Assembly (NCBI GenBank): GCA_017994815.1
Contig: JAGOJY010000019.1
Coordinates: 1-64,000 of the forward strand
Length of the DNA: 64,000 bases
Direction of reading: 5' to 3'
Origin: Acidobacteriota bacterium
GTDB lineage: Bacteria; Acidobacteriota; Polarisedimenticolia; J045
Shown: positions 15,401 to 23,500 of the stretch, in pieces
Layout of the letters: every line of letters begins with the position of its first letter
Numbering within the stretch: position 1 is the stretch's first letter
Translations under genes and position numbers: made by a program
The notes under the pieces: generated by a model
Seen by the model: the letters and a program-made list of their open reading frames with translations, nothing else
What the model was told of the DNA's origin: nothing
Database searches by the model: none

Positions 15401-17974
15401 GTCGTCGAGGATGAAGCCGGTCAGGTGCCCCGCGATCGGGACGTGCGTGAACAGGAAGAAGTTGACCGGCGCGTTCTGCCCGGTCCGCAGCGGGACCTGC
15501 TTGCGGTCGCACAGCGGCGGGGACGTCCCGGCGCGGTACGGCGGCACGTTCTGGCCGTTGTCGTCGACGAGCGGGAACAGCGAGTAGGTGTCGGGGACCA
15601 GGTGCGGGTCGCCGACGCACGCCGGGGGCAGTGCCTGCGGGTCCGGCTGCATCGGCAGGCCGAAGTCGACGTTCTTGTCCTCTTCCTTGACGTGCTCGTA
15701 ACCCGGGGGCGCGACGGCCTCGACGATGTAGGTGTCGGCGATCAGCGGCACGGCCTCGCCGCCGGTCTGCATTCCGCCCGGCACGTAGTCCATGAACGCC
15801 CAGCCGCCGTCGAACACGCCTTCGCGGACCTGGTTGAAGTTGCGCAGGCCGTCGTAGCAGTCCCGCGGCACGCCGTCGGCGTAGAAGGTCTCGCCCTGGC
15901 AGCCGGTGGGCTGGCCGTCGTCCCAGCTGTCGCTCCAGACGATCTGCAACGCATCGCCCGGGTCGAAGGTGCCGTCGCCGTCCCGGTCGAGGTCTTCGGC
16001 GCCGGGTCCGGCGCTGCCGTCGGCGAAGCCGAACGGGTAGTTGTCGCTGTCGGCGAGCTGCGCCCCGTCGGCGGGCACGGTCAGGTCATCGATCGTGCCG
16101 TCGCGGTCGTGGTCGCGGTAGAGGTTGATCTGCACGCGCGGGACGCCGGGCTCCCACAGCTCGGCCACCGCCAGCTGCGGGTCTTGCTCGGCGCGCGTGG
16201 TGGCGTACTGCACGACGCCCGAGATGCCGCCGTTCTGGCCCGGCCCCCACGGCGCCTTGCCGAAGGCGATCTTCGAGGTCTGGCCCATGAAGCCCTGGAA
16301 CCCCTCCAGCAGCACGGGGCCGCCGAGTTCCGCGGAAGTGATCGTGCGCGAGAGGTTGTTGCCGGTGTGGATGTTGTGAAGCGGGCCGATGCAGGTGCCG
16401 TCGGCGAGCGTCTCGCTGCACTGCGGCTGCGGGTTGAGCCGGTCGTCGGAGGGGTAATCCCAGCCCATGTCCCCGTTGACCGGGCCGCCGCCGTCTATGA
16501 CGATCGTCGCGCCGGTCGCCTCCAGCCGCGTGTAATCGACCTCGGCCACCAGCCAGTTGAAGAACGGGAACACCTCGTCGAACGGGATCTCGCCCGAGAG
16601 GTCGGTCGGTGCGCTCTGGTAGATCGTCCCGTCCCGCCAGCGCAGGTTGACCGGGATGTTGGGCAGCCCGGCCTCGCCCGGATCGGGGAAGCCGTCGCGG
16701 TCGATGTCGTCGAACACCGACGCGTGCAGGTGGAAGAACCAGTCGAAGACCGGCACGTCCAGGAGGTCGACATCCGAATCGGTGACCGTGAAGTTCTGGA
16801 CGGCGAAGATGAAGTCCAGGTTGGCGTCCCAGATCGCCAGGCCGTAGTCGCCGGGGGGCAGGCCGGTGATCTCGAACGTGCTGTCCTCGTTGCACGGCGT
16901 CGCCGCGAGGCCGCGGCCGACGCCGCCGACGCCTTGGTTGATCCCGACCCAGCAGCTCGGGACCGGCGCGCCCGTGTAGAACGTGAAGTCCGGCGGGCGC
17001 GAGTTGTGGATCGCGCGGATCTGACCGCGCACGGCGTACGGTCCGTCGAGGACGGACGCGTCGTGGAACGCGCGAAGGAAGCCGATGAAGACGTGCGGGC
17101 CGGGCGGGCCGAACTCGACGAAGTACGGCGGCTCGCCGGCCTTGACCCACGCGTCGACCGTCTTGGTGCCCTCGATCGTGGCGGTCTGCTGCCAGCCCTG
17201 CCCGGACGGCGGCACGACCTGGATCCCGTACTTGCCGGGGGCGACGTTCGGAACGACGGCGTAGCCGTCGGCGCCGGACCAGATGCGGCCGCTGCCGAGC
17301 TGGATCACGCCGCCGTTGGCGTCGTAGGTCGTCCCGAGCGGGTTGCCGAACGCGTCCTGCGTGATCTGGCCGCCCGCCGCGCCGAACCTGCCCGCCGCGT
17401 CGAACACCAGGATCTCGAAGTCGGGCAACCCGACCTCGGCCGGCGTGTCGGGAGCGTTGTTGATCGGGAAGTTGTCCTCGAACACGAAGACGCGGATCTG
17501 CGCCGTCGGGATCGGGTTGCGCTGGACGGTGATCGTCAGCGTCGCGCCAGGGTCGCTGACCACCCGCACCCCCGCGCCGCCGTTGGCGAAGCCGTCGTCC
17601 TGGTCCGCGTTGTCGGGCAAGACGGACACGAAGTAGCGGCCGGCGCTCAGCGTGCCGGCGTCGCAGGGGCTCCCGGTGCAGCTTCCGGCCTTGACGACCC
17701 GCGCGTAGCTGCGGTGGAACCCGAGCGAGTGGCACTGCTCGGGGTCTTGTCCTGGCATGCAGGACGTCCCCGGGAGCGTCCCGTACGTCGTGTCTTCCTG
17801 CACGAGATAGCGGAAGCCGCCGACGGGGGTGCCGTCCGGCGCCTGCACCGAGATCGAGAGGCTCAATGCCTCCCGCTGCGCCAGCCCGCACAGCGCTGCG
17901 ATCGCCAGCAGCATCGCGGCGCTGCGCAGGAACCGGCGGCATTTCCGTTTTGGTGACTCAGCCGTCGTTCCCAT
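12407..17974 (-). CDS. Giant secreted SdrD-like / IPT / right-handed beta-helix protein
   Basis: A 1855-residue exported protein and first gene of the operon. A basic N-terminus and hydrophobic signal (SAAMLLAIAALCGLA) are followed by about 1000 residues of repeated Ig-like, SdrD_B / carboxypeptidase-regulatory-like modules. These show signatures such as DIDRDGFPDPGEAGLPNIPV, VAPGKYGIQVVPPSGQ and GLPPGDYGLAIWD. An IPT/TIG-like module lies at about 1035-1112. A right-handed parallel beta-helix at about 1120-1800 opens with HPLQDAIDAAAPGDLILVAPG and holds many NNIIVNN / GGGI turns. The C-terminus is Pro/Ala, then Ser/Lys/Arg-rich. The ATG at 17974 is preceded by GGAGAGGAACG. No catalytic motif is seen. 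It may be the surface scaffold on which the cupredoxin proteins assemble, since its stop codon overlaps their first start. It could instead be a polysaccharide-active beta-helix. Confidence 0.88.
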   Translation of the reverse strand: MGTTAESPKRKCRRFLRSAAMLLAIAALCGLAQREALSLSISVQAPDGTPVGGFRYLVQEDTTYGTLPGTSCMPGQDPEQCHSLGFHRSYARVVKAGSCTGSPCDAGTLSAGRYFVSVLPDNADQDDGFANGGAGVRVVSDPGATLTITVQRNPIPTAQIRVFVFEDNFPINNAPDTPAEVGLPDFEILVFDAAGRFGAAGGQITQDAFGNPLGTTYDANGGVIQLGSGRIWSGADGYAVVPNVAPGKYGIQVVPPSGQGWQQTATIEGTKTVDAWVKAGEPPYFVEFGPPGPHVFIGFLRAFHDASVLDGPYAVRGQIRAIHNSRPPDFTFYTGAPVPSCWVGINQGVGGVGRGLAATPCNEDSTFEITGLPPGDYGLAIWDANLDFIFAVQNFTVTDSDVDLLDVPVFDWFFHLHASVFDDIDRDGFPDPGEAGLPNIPVNLRWRDGTIYQSAPTDLSGEIPFDEVFPFFNWLVAEVDYTRLEATGATIVIDGGGPVNGDMGWDYPSDDRLNPQPQCSETLADGTCIGPLHNIHTGNNLSRTITSAELGGPVLLEGFQGFMGQTSKIAFGKAPWGPGQNGGISGVVQYATTRAEQDPQLAVAELWEPGVPRVQINLYRDHDRDGTIDDLTVPADGAQLADSDNYPFGFADGSAGPGAEDLDRDGDGTFDPGDALQIVWSDSWDDGQPTGCQGETFYADGVPRDCYDGLRNFNQVREGVFDGGWAFMDYVPGGMQTGGEAVPLIADTYIVEAVAPPGYEHVKEEDKNVDFGLPMQPDPQALPPACVGDPHLVPDTYSLFPLVDDNGQNVPPYRAGTSPPLCDRKQVPLRTGQNAPVNFFLFTHVPIAGHLTGFILDDLSNEFDPSAPTFGEKYSPPYLPVSLRDWTGREFGRVYSDRWGSYNGLVPSTFSANLPMASGMSPAMFIACMNSPGPIANPDYDGTNDLRQFITDPHYQKHYSQFCYTFQYMPGTTTYLDTPVVPVAAFAGPSQFPFDCEFTDGTPGIYTASGPMGGPYAATTGVQITITSLGLTEVPNPEYDGTNNSKTLMRDFGFGDTPGVVRIGTTQLTIDGWSDGAITATIPAGTKTGQLSVERGDNHMRSVVGVTFTIGPLTLPGGGEGTVRYVNPDTTGWPAHPLQDAIDAAAPGDLILVAPGIYEELVVMHKPVRLQGWGPFAVTINAVKAPGEKLQAWRDKLRSLIDGGFVDLLPSQEVGWDLPEPSTFMTEEGPGIIVVAKNSNQLSQGGFVSAPNARIDGFGITGADTAGGIFVNGYARFLEVSNNRIFGNSGTWGGGIRVGFPFNTIEDPNGQIDYDDANNRSLNIHHNMVVGNGGQGAAGGGISLFTGSDNYRVTSNWVCGNFSMGEGGGVGHYGESRNGRISENTIIFNESFNQGVTVNGGGVFIGGGDPLNGPGSLTPGAGSTKVISNLIQGNLAGAGDGGGIRLQRINGLDVERFPNAVAQWHNIEIYNNIIVNNIATLAGGGISLQDAARVSIINDTIQNNESTGTAGEAFLPGSPNVSSAQPAGIVARAHSPELAAEFGNLTRALYGEFSNPALANSIVRHNRKFYFLIDPVADPPLFGLVPDLSDPLQVPVWDDLAVLGTATQRYLSPQYCLLSEDVPAGLYASNNIMPAGNVLTGNAEYFNGNRGQTIQQPEAKTSITAAPAFDEGGNFINIRFGPLTLTRPRLLPTDPLLPYGDYHLNPGSPAINAGPSGTSLNADLRRDFDNDQRPYRSGATTTRIDIGADETPVLTPAPAPPAGGMSAGSASLWRLLPGSTPEVAAQPAGSDSSSSNPANDPPAVDGTDSGIHPQGGVPAGTVNDAPAGSHRAKGDRVPSSRKTKAPKNSRKGDRR

Positions 17975-18091
17975 CGTTCCTCTCCACCTGCCCTGTCCGG
18001 CAGGACCTTTGCGTGAGACGACACGTCCCCTGGGACCCCGGTCGAGGCCATTTCCGCTCTTCGGGTTTCGGCGGCTAAGTCGAACCGTTCC
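17975..18091 (-). promoter_or_regulatory. Leader/promoter region of the nine-gene operon
   Basis: This 117-bp gap separates the response regulator from the giant gene and is the only sizeable non-coding space upstream of the operon, so the operon's own promoter should be here or before the regulator. The minus-strand transcript could fold a GTCCC/GGGAC hairpin near 18030-18045 and contains CACGCAAAGG. I could not identify convincing -35 and -10 boxes or a known riboswitch. Confidence 0.3.
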
Positions 18092-18508
18092 CTAGAGTCG
18101 TGCTCCCCGTTGCTCGCCGGGACCCATCCCGGCGTCGTGCCCGTTGCCCCTGCCGCATCGCATCAGCAGCTCCTTGAGCTGCTGCATGTCGACCGGCTTA
18201 TCGAGAAAGGCCACGGCTCCGGCGGCGGTCGCGCGTGAGCGCGCCTCCGGGGAGTCGTGACCCGTCATGACCACCAGGGCCAGGCCCTCGTCGTGCGCCC
18301 GCGCTCGCCGCGCGATCTCCAGCCCGTCGCCGTCGGGCAGGTAGATGTCGGTGAGCAGCACGTCGAAGCTGCGCATGGCCAGCAACTCCAGCGCGTCGCG
18401 GCCGCTCAGCGCAGGGAAGACCTCGAACTCCCCCGGCAGCTTGCGCAGGTACTGGCACAAGGCCTGGAGGAAGCGCAGGTCGTCCTCGACGATCAGCACG
18501 CTCCGCAT
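18092..18508 (-). CDS. Single-domain response regulator
   Basis: A 138-residue CheY-like receiver with no output domain. The acidic pocket is VEDD near the N-terminus, the phospho-acceptor is D54 in LLTDIYLPDGDG, the Thr/Ser switch lies in VVMTGHD, and the conserved Lys lies in FLDKPVD. A short Gly-rich tail follows. I chose the ATG at 18508; a TTG six codons upstream (18526) is possible. The gene is on the same strand as, and 117 bp upstream of, the cupredoxin operon and might signal to it, but with no DNA-binding domain it must act through a partner. No histidine kinase lies next to it. Confidence 0.88.
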   Translation of the reverse strand: MRSVLIVEDDLRFLQALCQYLRKLPGEFEVFPALSGRDALELLAMRSFDVLLTDIYLPDGDGLEIARRARAHDEGLALVVMTGHDSPEARSRATAAGAVAFLDKPVDMQQLKELLMRCGRGNGHDAGMGPGEQRGARL

Positions 18509-18528
18509 GTCCCATGCGCAAAGCAAGA

Positions 18529-18583
18529 CTTACGCCACGCGGCTTACGCCCCTATGTCGCTGAACAGCGGCGACCTGCGACAT
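18529..18583. promoter_or_regulatory. Repeat cluster upstream of the response regulator
   Basis: Two direct copies of CTTACGCC (18529-18536 and 18543-18550, 14 bp apart) are followed by a 7-bp inverted repeat ATGTCGC / GCGACAT (18554-18560 and 18577-18583, 16 bp between arms). Both lie within 80 bp upstream of the regulator start on its transcribed side, a typical place for an operator or a transcript hairpin. No known regulator can be assigned. Confidence 0.3.
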
Positions 18584-18637
18584 GCCTAATGGGCTAGTCG
18601 TGGAGAACAGCTGGAGAAAACTGGTGAACGGCCGGCG

Positions 18638-18654
18638 GTAAGGCCCGCCCTTAC
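18638..18654 (-). terminator. Hairpin at the end of the aminopeptidase gene
   Basis: A perfect 6-bp stem GTAAGG / CCTTAC with a 5-nt loop overlaps the TAA stop of the M1 aminopeptidase. A short TTTTC tract occurs only about 16 bp further along the minus strand, so if this terminates transcription it is not a classic intrinsic terminator. Confidence 0.3.
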
Positions 18655-20435
18655 GATTGCGGGTAGTCCTTCATCACGGACTCGATGACGCGGCGCGAGA
18701 GGACGTGGTAGCCGTCGCGGGCCTCGGCGAAGATCTCGCGGGCCAGCGCGCGCGTGCGCGGGTGCGTGCCAAGGGCGCGGTACAGCGGGCGCAGGTACTT
18801 CATGCGCCCGACGCGCGTCAGGACCTCGCGGATGCGGTCGAACGCGGGCTCGTAGTCGGAGCTGGCGGAGATCGAGAGCCACTCGACGAGCAGCTCGTAG
18901 TTCCCCTGCCGCGTCAGGCCGAACTGCCCGTCGAGCCACTCGCAGCCGGCGCGGTCGATGCTGCGCGGGAGGTGCTGCAGGTAGACCAGCAACTCGTCCG
19001 GGCGCCAGTTCAGTGCCTGTTCGGAGTCGGGCCGCTGCCCGGCAGACCAGCCCTCGCCCAGCGCGGTCAGGAGTTCCAGCTTCGGCGAGCGGAACTCCGG
19101 CGCGTTGGCCGGCATGCCGGTCTCGTAGAGCCAGCGCCGCGCGCCCACCTGCCCGGAGACGCCGGGCAGCCGCTGGTCGAGGAACTCCAGGAACTCCTCC
19201 GTCGTGATCGAGGTGAAGCGGAAGCGCTCGATGTAGTCGCGGATGAAGCCGAGGAAGGCGTCGCGGCCGACGGCCCGCTCCAGCAGCACCACGAACCGCG
19301 CCCCCTTCTCGTACGGGATCTGCGAGTACACGTCGTCCGGATCGAGGCCGCGCAGGTCGGTGCGCAGGCGCGTCACCGGTGAGTCGGCGCCGAAGCGCTC
19401 GAAGGCGTCGGCCAGCGCCTTCTGCCCGGTGGCCCAGCCCATCAGCGCGAAATCGGCGCCCTTGATCTCCTCCTGGATCCGGCGCTCGGCCCACACGGTG
19501 AACCCCTCGTTGAGCCAGAAGTGGTCCATCGTCGCGTTGGTCACGAGGTTGCCGGTCCACGAGTGCGCCAGCTCGTGGATCACGACGTCCACGAGCGAGC
19601 GGTCGCCCGCCAGGAGCGTCGGGGTCAGGAACGTCAACCGCGGGTTCTCCATGCCGCCGTACGGGAACGACGGCGGGAGCACGAGCATGTCGTAGCGGTC
19701 CCACTCGTACGGCCCGAACAGGTCCTCGGCCTTGCGGATCATCGTCTCGATCTCGCCGAACTCCCACGCGGCGGCCTCGACCGTCTCCGGCTCGGCCCAG
19801 ACGCGCGCGCGCGGGCCGAGCTCGCGCGCCGCGAGGTCGCCGACGGCGAGCGCGAGCAGGTAGCTCGGGATCGGCTGCGGCATCTCGAACAGGAACGTGC
19901 GCGTTCCCGCGACGGGTCCCGGCCGGTCGCCGGTCGGTCCCGCCGACATCACGGCGCGCAAAGGCTCCGGGACCGTGATCGCCGCGCGGTACGGAACGCG
20001 CACCCGCGGCGTGTCCTGCAGCGGGACCACGGTCCGCGCGTGGATCGACTGGCACTGGCTGAACAGGAACGGCTGGCGCTTGCCCTCGGTCTGCCCGGGC
20101 GCGAGCCACTGCAGCGCCGTCGCGTCCGGCGAGGTGCGGTACATGATCTCGACCTCGCGCGTGCCCGCGGGCAGGTGGAGCCGCAAGCGCCGGCCGAGGA
20201 TCGGCTCCTCGTCCGCGAGTTCGTACGGGACGTCCGCGCCCGTGCCGGTCACCGCGCTCTGGATCGACAGGCCCTTGGTGTCGAGGTCGACCGGCCCAAA
20301 GACCTCGCGCTCGAAGTGCAGCGTCGCCCTTCCGTCGAGGACATGCGTGTCGAAGTCGACGTTCAGGTCGAGATCGAGCGAGCTGACGGCCGGTTGATCG
20401 GTTTCGTAGTACGAGTGCGGGTCGAGACGTCCCAT
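18651..20435 (-). CDS. M1 family aminopeptidase (leukotriene A4 hydrolase-like)
   Basis: A 594-residue zinc aminopeptidase. It has the N-terminal beta-saddle domain (DLDLNVDFDTHVLDGRATLH), the exopeptidase motif YGGMENP and the zinc site HELAHSW (H287, H291), with the third ligand at E310 in FWLNEGFTVW, the exact HExxH-x18-E spacing. A Tyr-containing IPYEKGARFV segment and an alpha-helical C-terminal domain follow; the C-terminal domain and length match the LTA4-hydrolase branch. No signal peptide is seen, so it is probably cytoplasmic and trims N-terminal residues from peptides. The ATG at 20435 has GGAGG five bases upstream. It is preceded by the M36 gene on the same strand, with a strong hairpin between them, so the two may be expressed separately. 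Confidence 0.95.
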   Translation of the reverse strand: MGRLDPHSYYETDQPAVSSLDLDLNVDFDTHVLDGRATLHFEREVFGPVDLDTKGLSIQSAVTGTGADVPYELADEEPILGRRLRLHLPAGTREVEIMYRTSPDATALQWLAPGQTEGKRQPFLFSQCQSIHARTVVPLQDTPRVRVPYRAAITVPEPLRAVMSAGPTGDRPGPVAGTRTFLFEMPQPIPSYLLALAVGDLAARELGPRARVWAEPETVEAAAWEFGEIETMIRKAEDLFGPYEWDRYDMLVLPPSFPYGGMENPRLTFLTPTLLAGDRSLVDVVIHELAHSWTGNLVTNATMDHFWLNEGFTVWAERRIQEEIKGADFALMGWATGQKALADAFERFGADSPVTRLRTDLRGLDPDDVYSQIPYEKGARFVVLLERAVGRDAFLGFIRDYIERFRFTSITTEEFLEFLDQRLPGVSGQVGARRWLYETGMPANAPEFRSPKLELLTALGEGWSAGQRPDSEQALNWRPDELLVYLQHLPRSIDRAGCEWLDGQFGLTRQGNYELLVEWLSISASSDYEPAFDRIREVLTRVGRMKYLRPLYRALGTHPRTRALAREIFAEARDGYHVLSRRVIESVMKDYPQS

Positions 20436-20457
20436 CGGTTCCTCCGGGGACAGTCTA

Positions 20458-20482
20458 CTCTGACCCCCCACGAGGGTCAGAG
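20458..20482 (-). terminator. Perfect 9-bp hairpin after the M36 peptidase gene
   Basis: CTCTGACCC and GGGTCAGAG pair perfectly around a 7-nt loop, 24 bp past the stop of the metallopeptidase and 22 bp before the aminopeptidase start. A second small GGACCG/CGGTCC hairpin sits at about 20484-20499. There is no T-tract on the minus strand, so it may be a GC-type terminator, an mRNA-stabilising stem or an operator. Confidence 0.45.
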
Positions 20483-20505
20483 CGGACCGTCCCCGGTCCC
20501 CGGGG

Positions 20506-23500
20506 TTACGGGCCTTCCTGCCCGCAGGCGTTGGCGCCGCGCACCAGGTAGTAGAAGGTCTCCTGCGTCGCGCCCGCGCCGATGTCGTCGAACGTCGCGA
20601 GCGACGACGTGCCGAGCAGGCCGAACCCGCCCGCCTGCGGCGCGAGCGAACGGTAGACCCGGTACGCCGATGCGTCCGCCGCGGGCTGCCAGCCGAGGCG
20701 CACGTGCGCACGGCCGAGCAGCGACAGCGCGAGACCCGGCACGGGGCCGGGCAATGGGCGCGTGGTGGTCTGGCTGACGCCGCGGTAGGCCGCGTTGTCG
20801 TCGGGCAGTCCGCCGTTCGCCGGCCCGCCGCCGCACGACTCGTCGTTCTCGGCCCGCACCAGGTAGAACAGCTGCCCCGCCGGCGCGGCGGCGTCGTTGT
20901 ACGACAGCGCGGACACGCCCGCGGCGACCAGGTGCGCGGCGTCGGCCGGGAACCCGGGGGCGGCGCCGCGGTACACCGCGTACGTTCCGCCGCCGCCGCT
21001 GCCCCACGACGGCGCCGCGTCCCACGACACGGTGACGCCGGTCGCGCCGCAGGCGTCGTTGTCGATCGCGCTGCGCACGCCGGCGAACGACGGGGCGGCA
21101 CTGCAGCCGCCGCACGGCGCGAAGTCCGGCCGCGCGCCGTCCTTCAGGATCACGTCGTCGATGTTCCAGCCCGAGTAGTTGCCGGAACCGTCCGACTGCT
21201 GGCGGAACTCGATCGCCGCGGTCGACTGGTGATCGAAGTACGCGCTCAGGTCCAGCGAGAACGGGACGAACGCGCCGTCGAACATCGGGCCCGCGTTGCG
21301 CCACACGTCGCGGTTCCCCTTCGACCACCAGGCCATGATGAACGCGGCGTCGTTCGCGCCGACCTGCAGCTTGCGGAAGAACAGCAGCTTGGTGTTCGAC
21401 CAGTTCGTCGCGTCGAGGGCGACGGTGCGCACGCCCTTGTTCTGGCTCGGCTCGTAGTCGCCGGGGTAGGTCCCCCGCCCGGTCAGGTCGTAGCCCAGGA
21501 CGGCCGAGTTGTTGTAGGCCGCCAGCGGGTCGGCCGCGCCGGAAGAGCCGCCCTTGCCCTGCGGCGGGCCGACCTCCCACTCGCCGTCGAGGGTCCAGTT
21601 CCCGGCGCCCGACTCGAACGTGTCGCGCCAGTAGAGCCCGGGGATGTCGTAGCTCTGGACCGCGAACGGCTGGCCGCCGTTGTCGGCCAGCGCGAGGTTG
21701 CCGTAGACGTCGGCGCTCTTGACCCGGAAGTAGACCTTCTGGCAGATGTCGGACTGATTCAGCGTCACGCGGTGCGAGGTGGTGAGGCCGCTGTCCGAGA
21801 CGACGGAGCCGAGGGCCGGCGTCGGCCCGAACTCGACAATGGTCGTCCCGGGCTCGCTCGTCGTGAAGTTGATCGTCGCGCGGGCGCTGGTGATCGGCCC
21901 GACCGAGACGCCGCCGATCTCCGGCCCGCCGCAGTCCAGCGCCGCGGTGGCGTAGGACGTCGCACCCGCACCGGTGCCGTCGTCGCCGTCGAGGTACGTC
22001 ACGGTGAGGACGTCGCCGTTGCGGGCCTGCAGCTTGCCGTCCGCGGCCGGCACGCCCGGGTCGGTCGGGATCGCGCCGACGAAGATCGACGTGTTCGCGC
22101 CGGTCTCGGTGATGGTCGCCAGTTCCGGCGCGCTCTCCGTCGTGCTGGTCACCAAAACCGTCGCCGTGTCCGGCAGCAGCGGATTGGCGTTCAGGTCGAG
22201 GTCCACGACGCGGAAGCTGACGCTGTCGCTGCAGGACCAGGTCGTCCCGTCGAGGGTGACGCGGCCGGCGTGGCACGGCTGCAGGCCGGCGCCGAAGTTG
22301 CCCAGCGTCTCGAAGTGGAAGTACTGCCCGCCGTTGTCCGACGCCGCGAGGTTGCCGGCGGGGTCGGTCGAACGGACCTCGTAGTAGTAGACGGTGCACG
22401 CCTGTAGCCCGGTCAGCGTGACCTGGTGGTCGCTCGTGCGCGGGTCGCCGCTGGCGCTGCGGTCCGGCGGGATCACGGGACCCCAGACCGTCACGCTGTC
22501 GGAGACCTCGTCGGTGCTCCAGCGCAGCGTCGATCGCACGTCGGTCGTCCCGCTGTCGCGGACGTTGGTGATCACCGGGCCGACGCAGTCGCCGGTCGAG
22601 TTGTCGCGGCGCGCGAGATCGTGGCCGCCGAGGCCGTCGTCGGCATCGACGTATTCGACGGTCAGCGCGTCGCCGTTCCTGATCGACAAGCGGCCGTCGC
22701 CCGCGACGGGCGGATCGGCGGTCGCCGGGATCGAGCCGGCGAACTTGCCCGAGGCCGGCGGCGTCTCGTTCAGGACGAGGGTCTCCGGCTGCATCTCGGT
22801 CGCGGACCACACGCGCACCGTCACGCTCGGCGCGCCGACGTTGGCGTCGGTGACGCGCATGCCGATCGCGGCGGCACAGGCGTACGTCGGCTGCTCGAAG
22901 CGGACGGTGCCGGCGAACGGCTGCGGCGCCGCGGAAACGCAGTCCGAAACCGGGGACTGGCAGGCGGCGTTGGCGCCCACCGCCTGCAGGCGGTAGTGCA
23001 CGGTGAAGCCGTTGGCGAGGTTGTCGTCGGTCGCGCTCGTGCCGGGCGCCGGGATCGTGTCGACGATGATCTGGCCCAGGCTGCAGCCGAGGTCGTTGCG
23101 CAGCAGGAGGTACGAGTTCGCGTTCGGGACCGGGTCCCACGCGAGCTGCACGAGGTTGCTGCCGGCCTGCGCGCGGAGGACCGGCTTGGCCAGCGCCGGG
23201 CAGGAGGAGTGGTTCTGGTTCGATGGGTCCGAGGCGCCGCCGCAGGCGATCCCGTGCCGGTTGTAGGCGGCGAAGATCGCCGCCGCGTGCGGCGTGCCGT
23301 TGCCGAGGTTGCCGTCGTCGTCGTCGACCACCAGCATCTTGTGGAACCAGCTCGTGGTCCCGCACCCGTCGGCGTTCGGCAGGGAGCAGTTGTAGGCGTT
23401 GCCCCCGGAGCCTTCGCGCGACTTGTAGAACAGCCGCTCGGCGAGCTGCCAGGCACTCGCGCCGTCGAGCCCCGCGGCCGGCAGGTCGCGCGCCGCGAGG

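Noticed and set aside
12365..17956. 1863-residue plus-strand open frame opposite the giant gene
   Set aside because: The translation is dominated by Arg, Val, Asp and Ala with no motif or signal, while the minus-strand frame has clear repeats, a signal peptide and coupled neighbours.
17975..18091. Possible c-di-GMP or related riboswitch in the operon leader
   Set aside because: CACGCAAAGG on the minus strand recalls the GEMM core, but the partner stems and the tetraloop receptor could not be matched.
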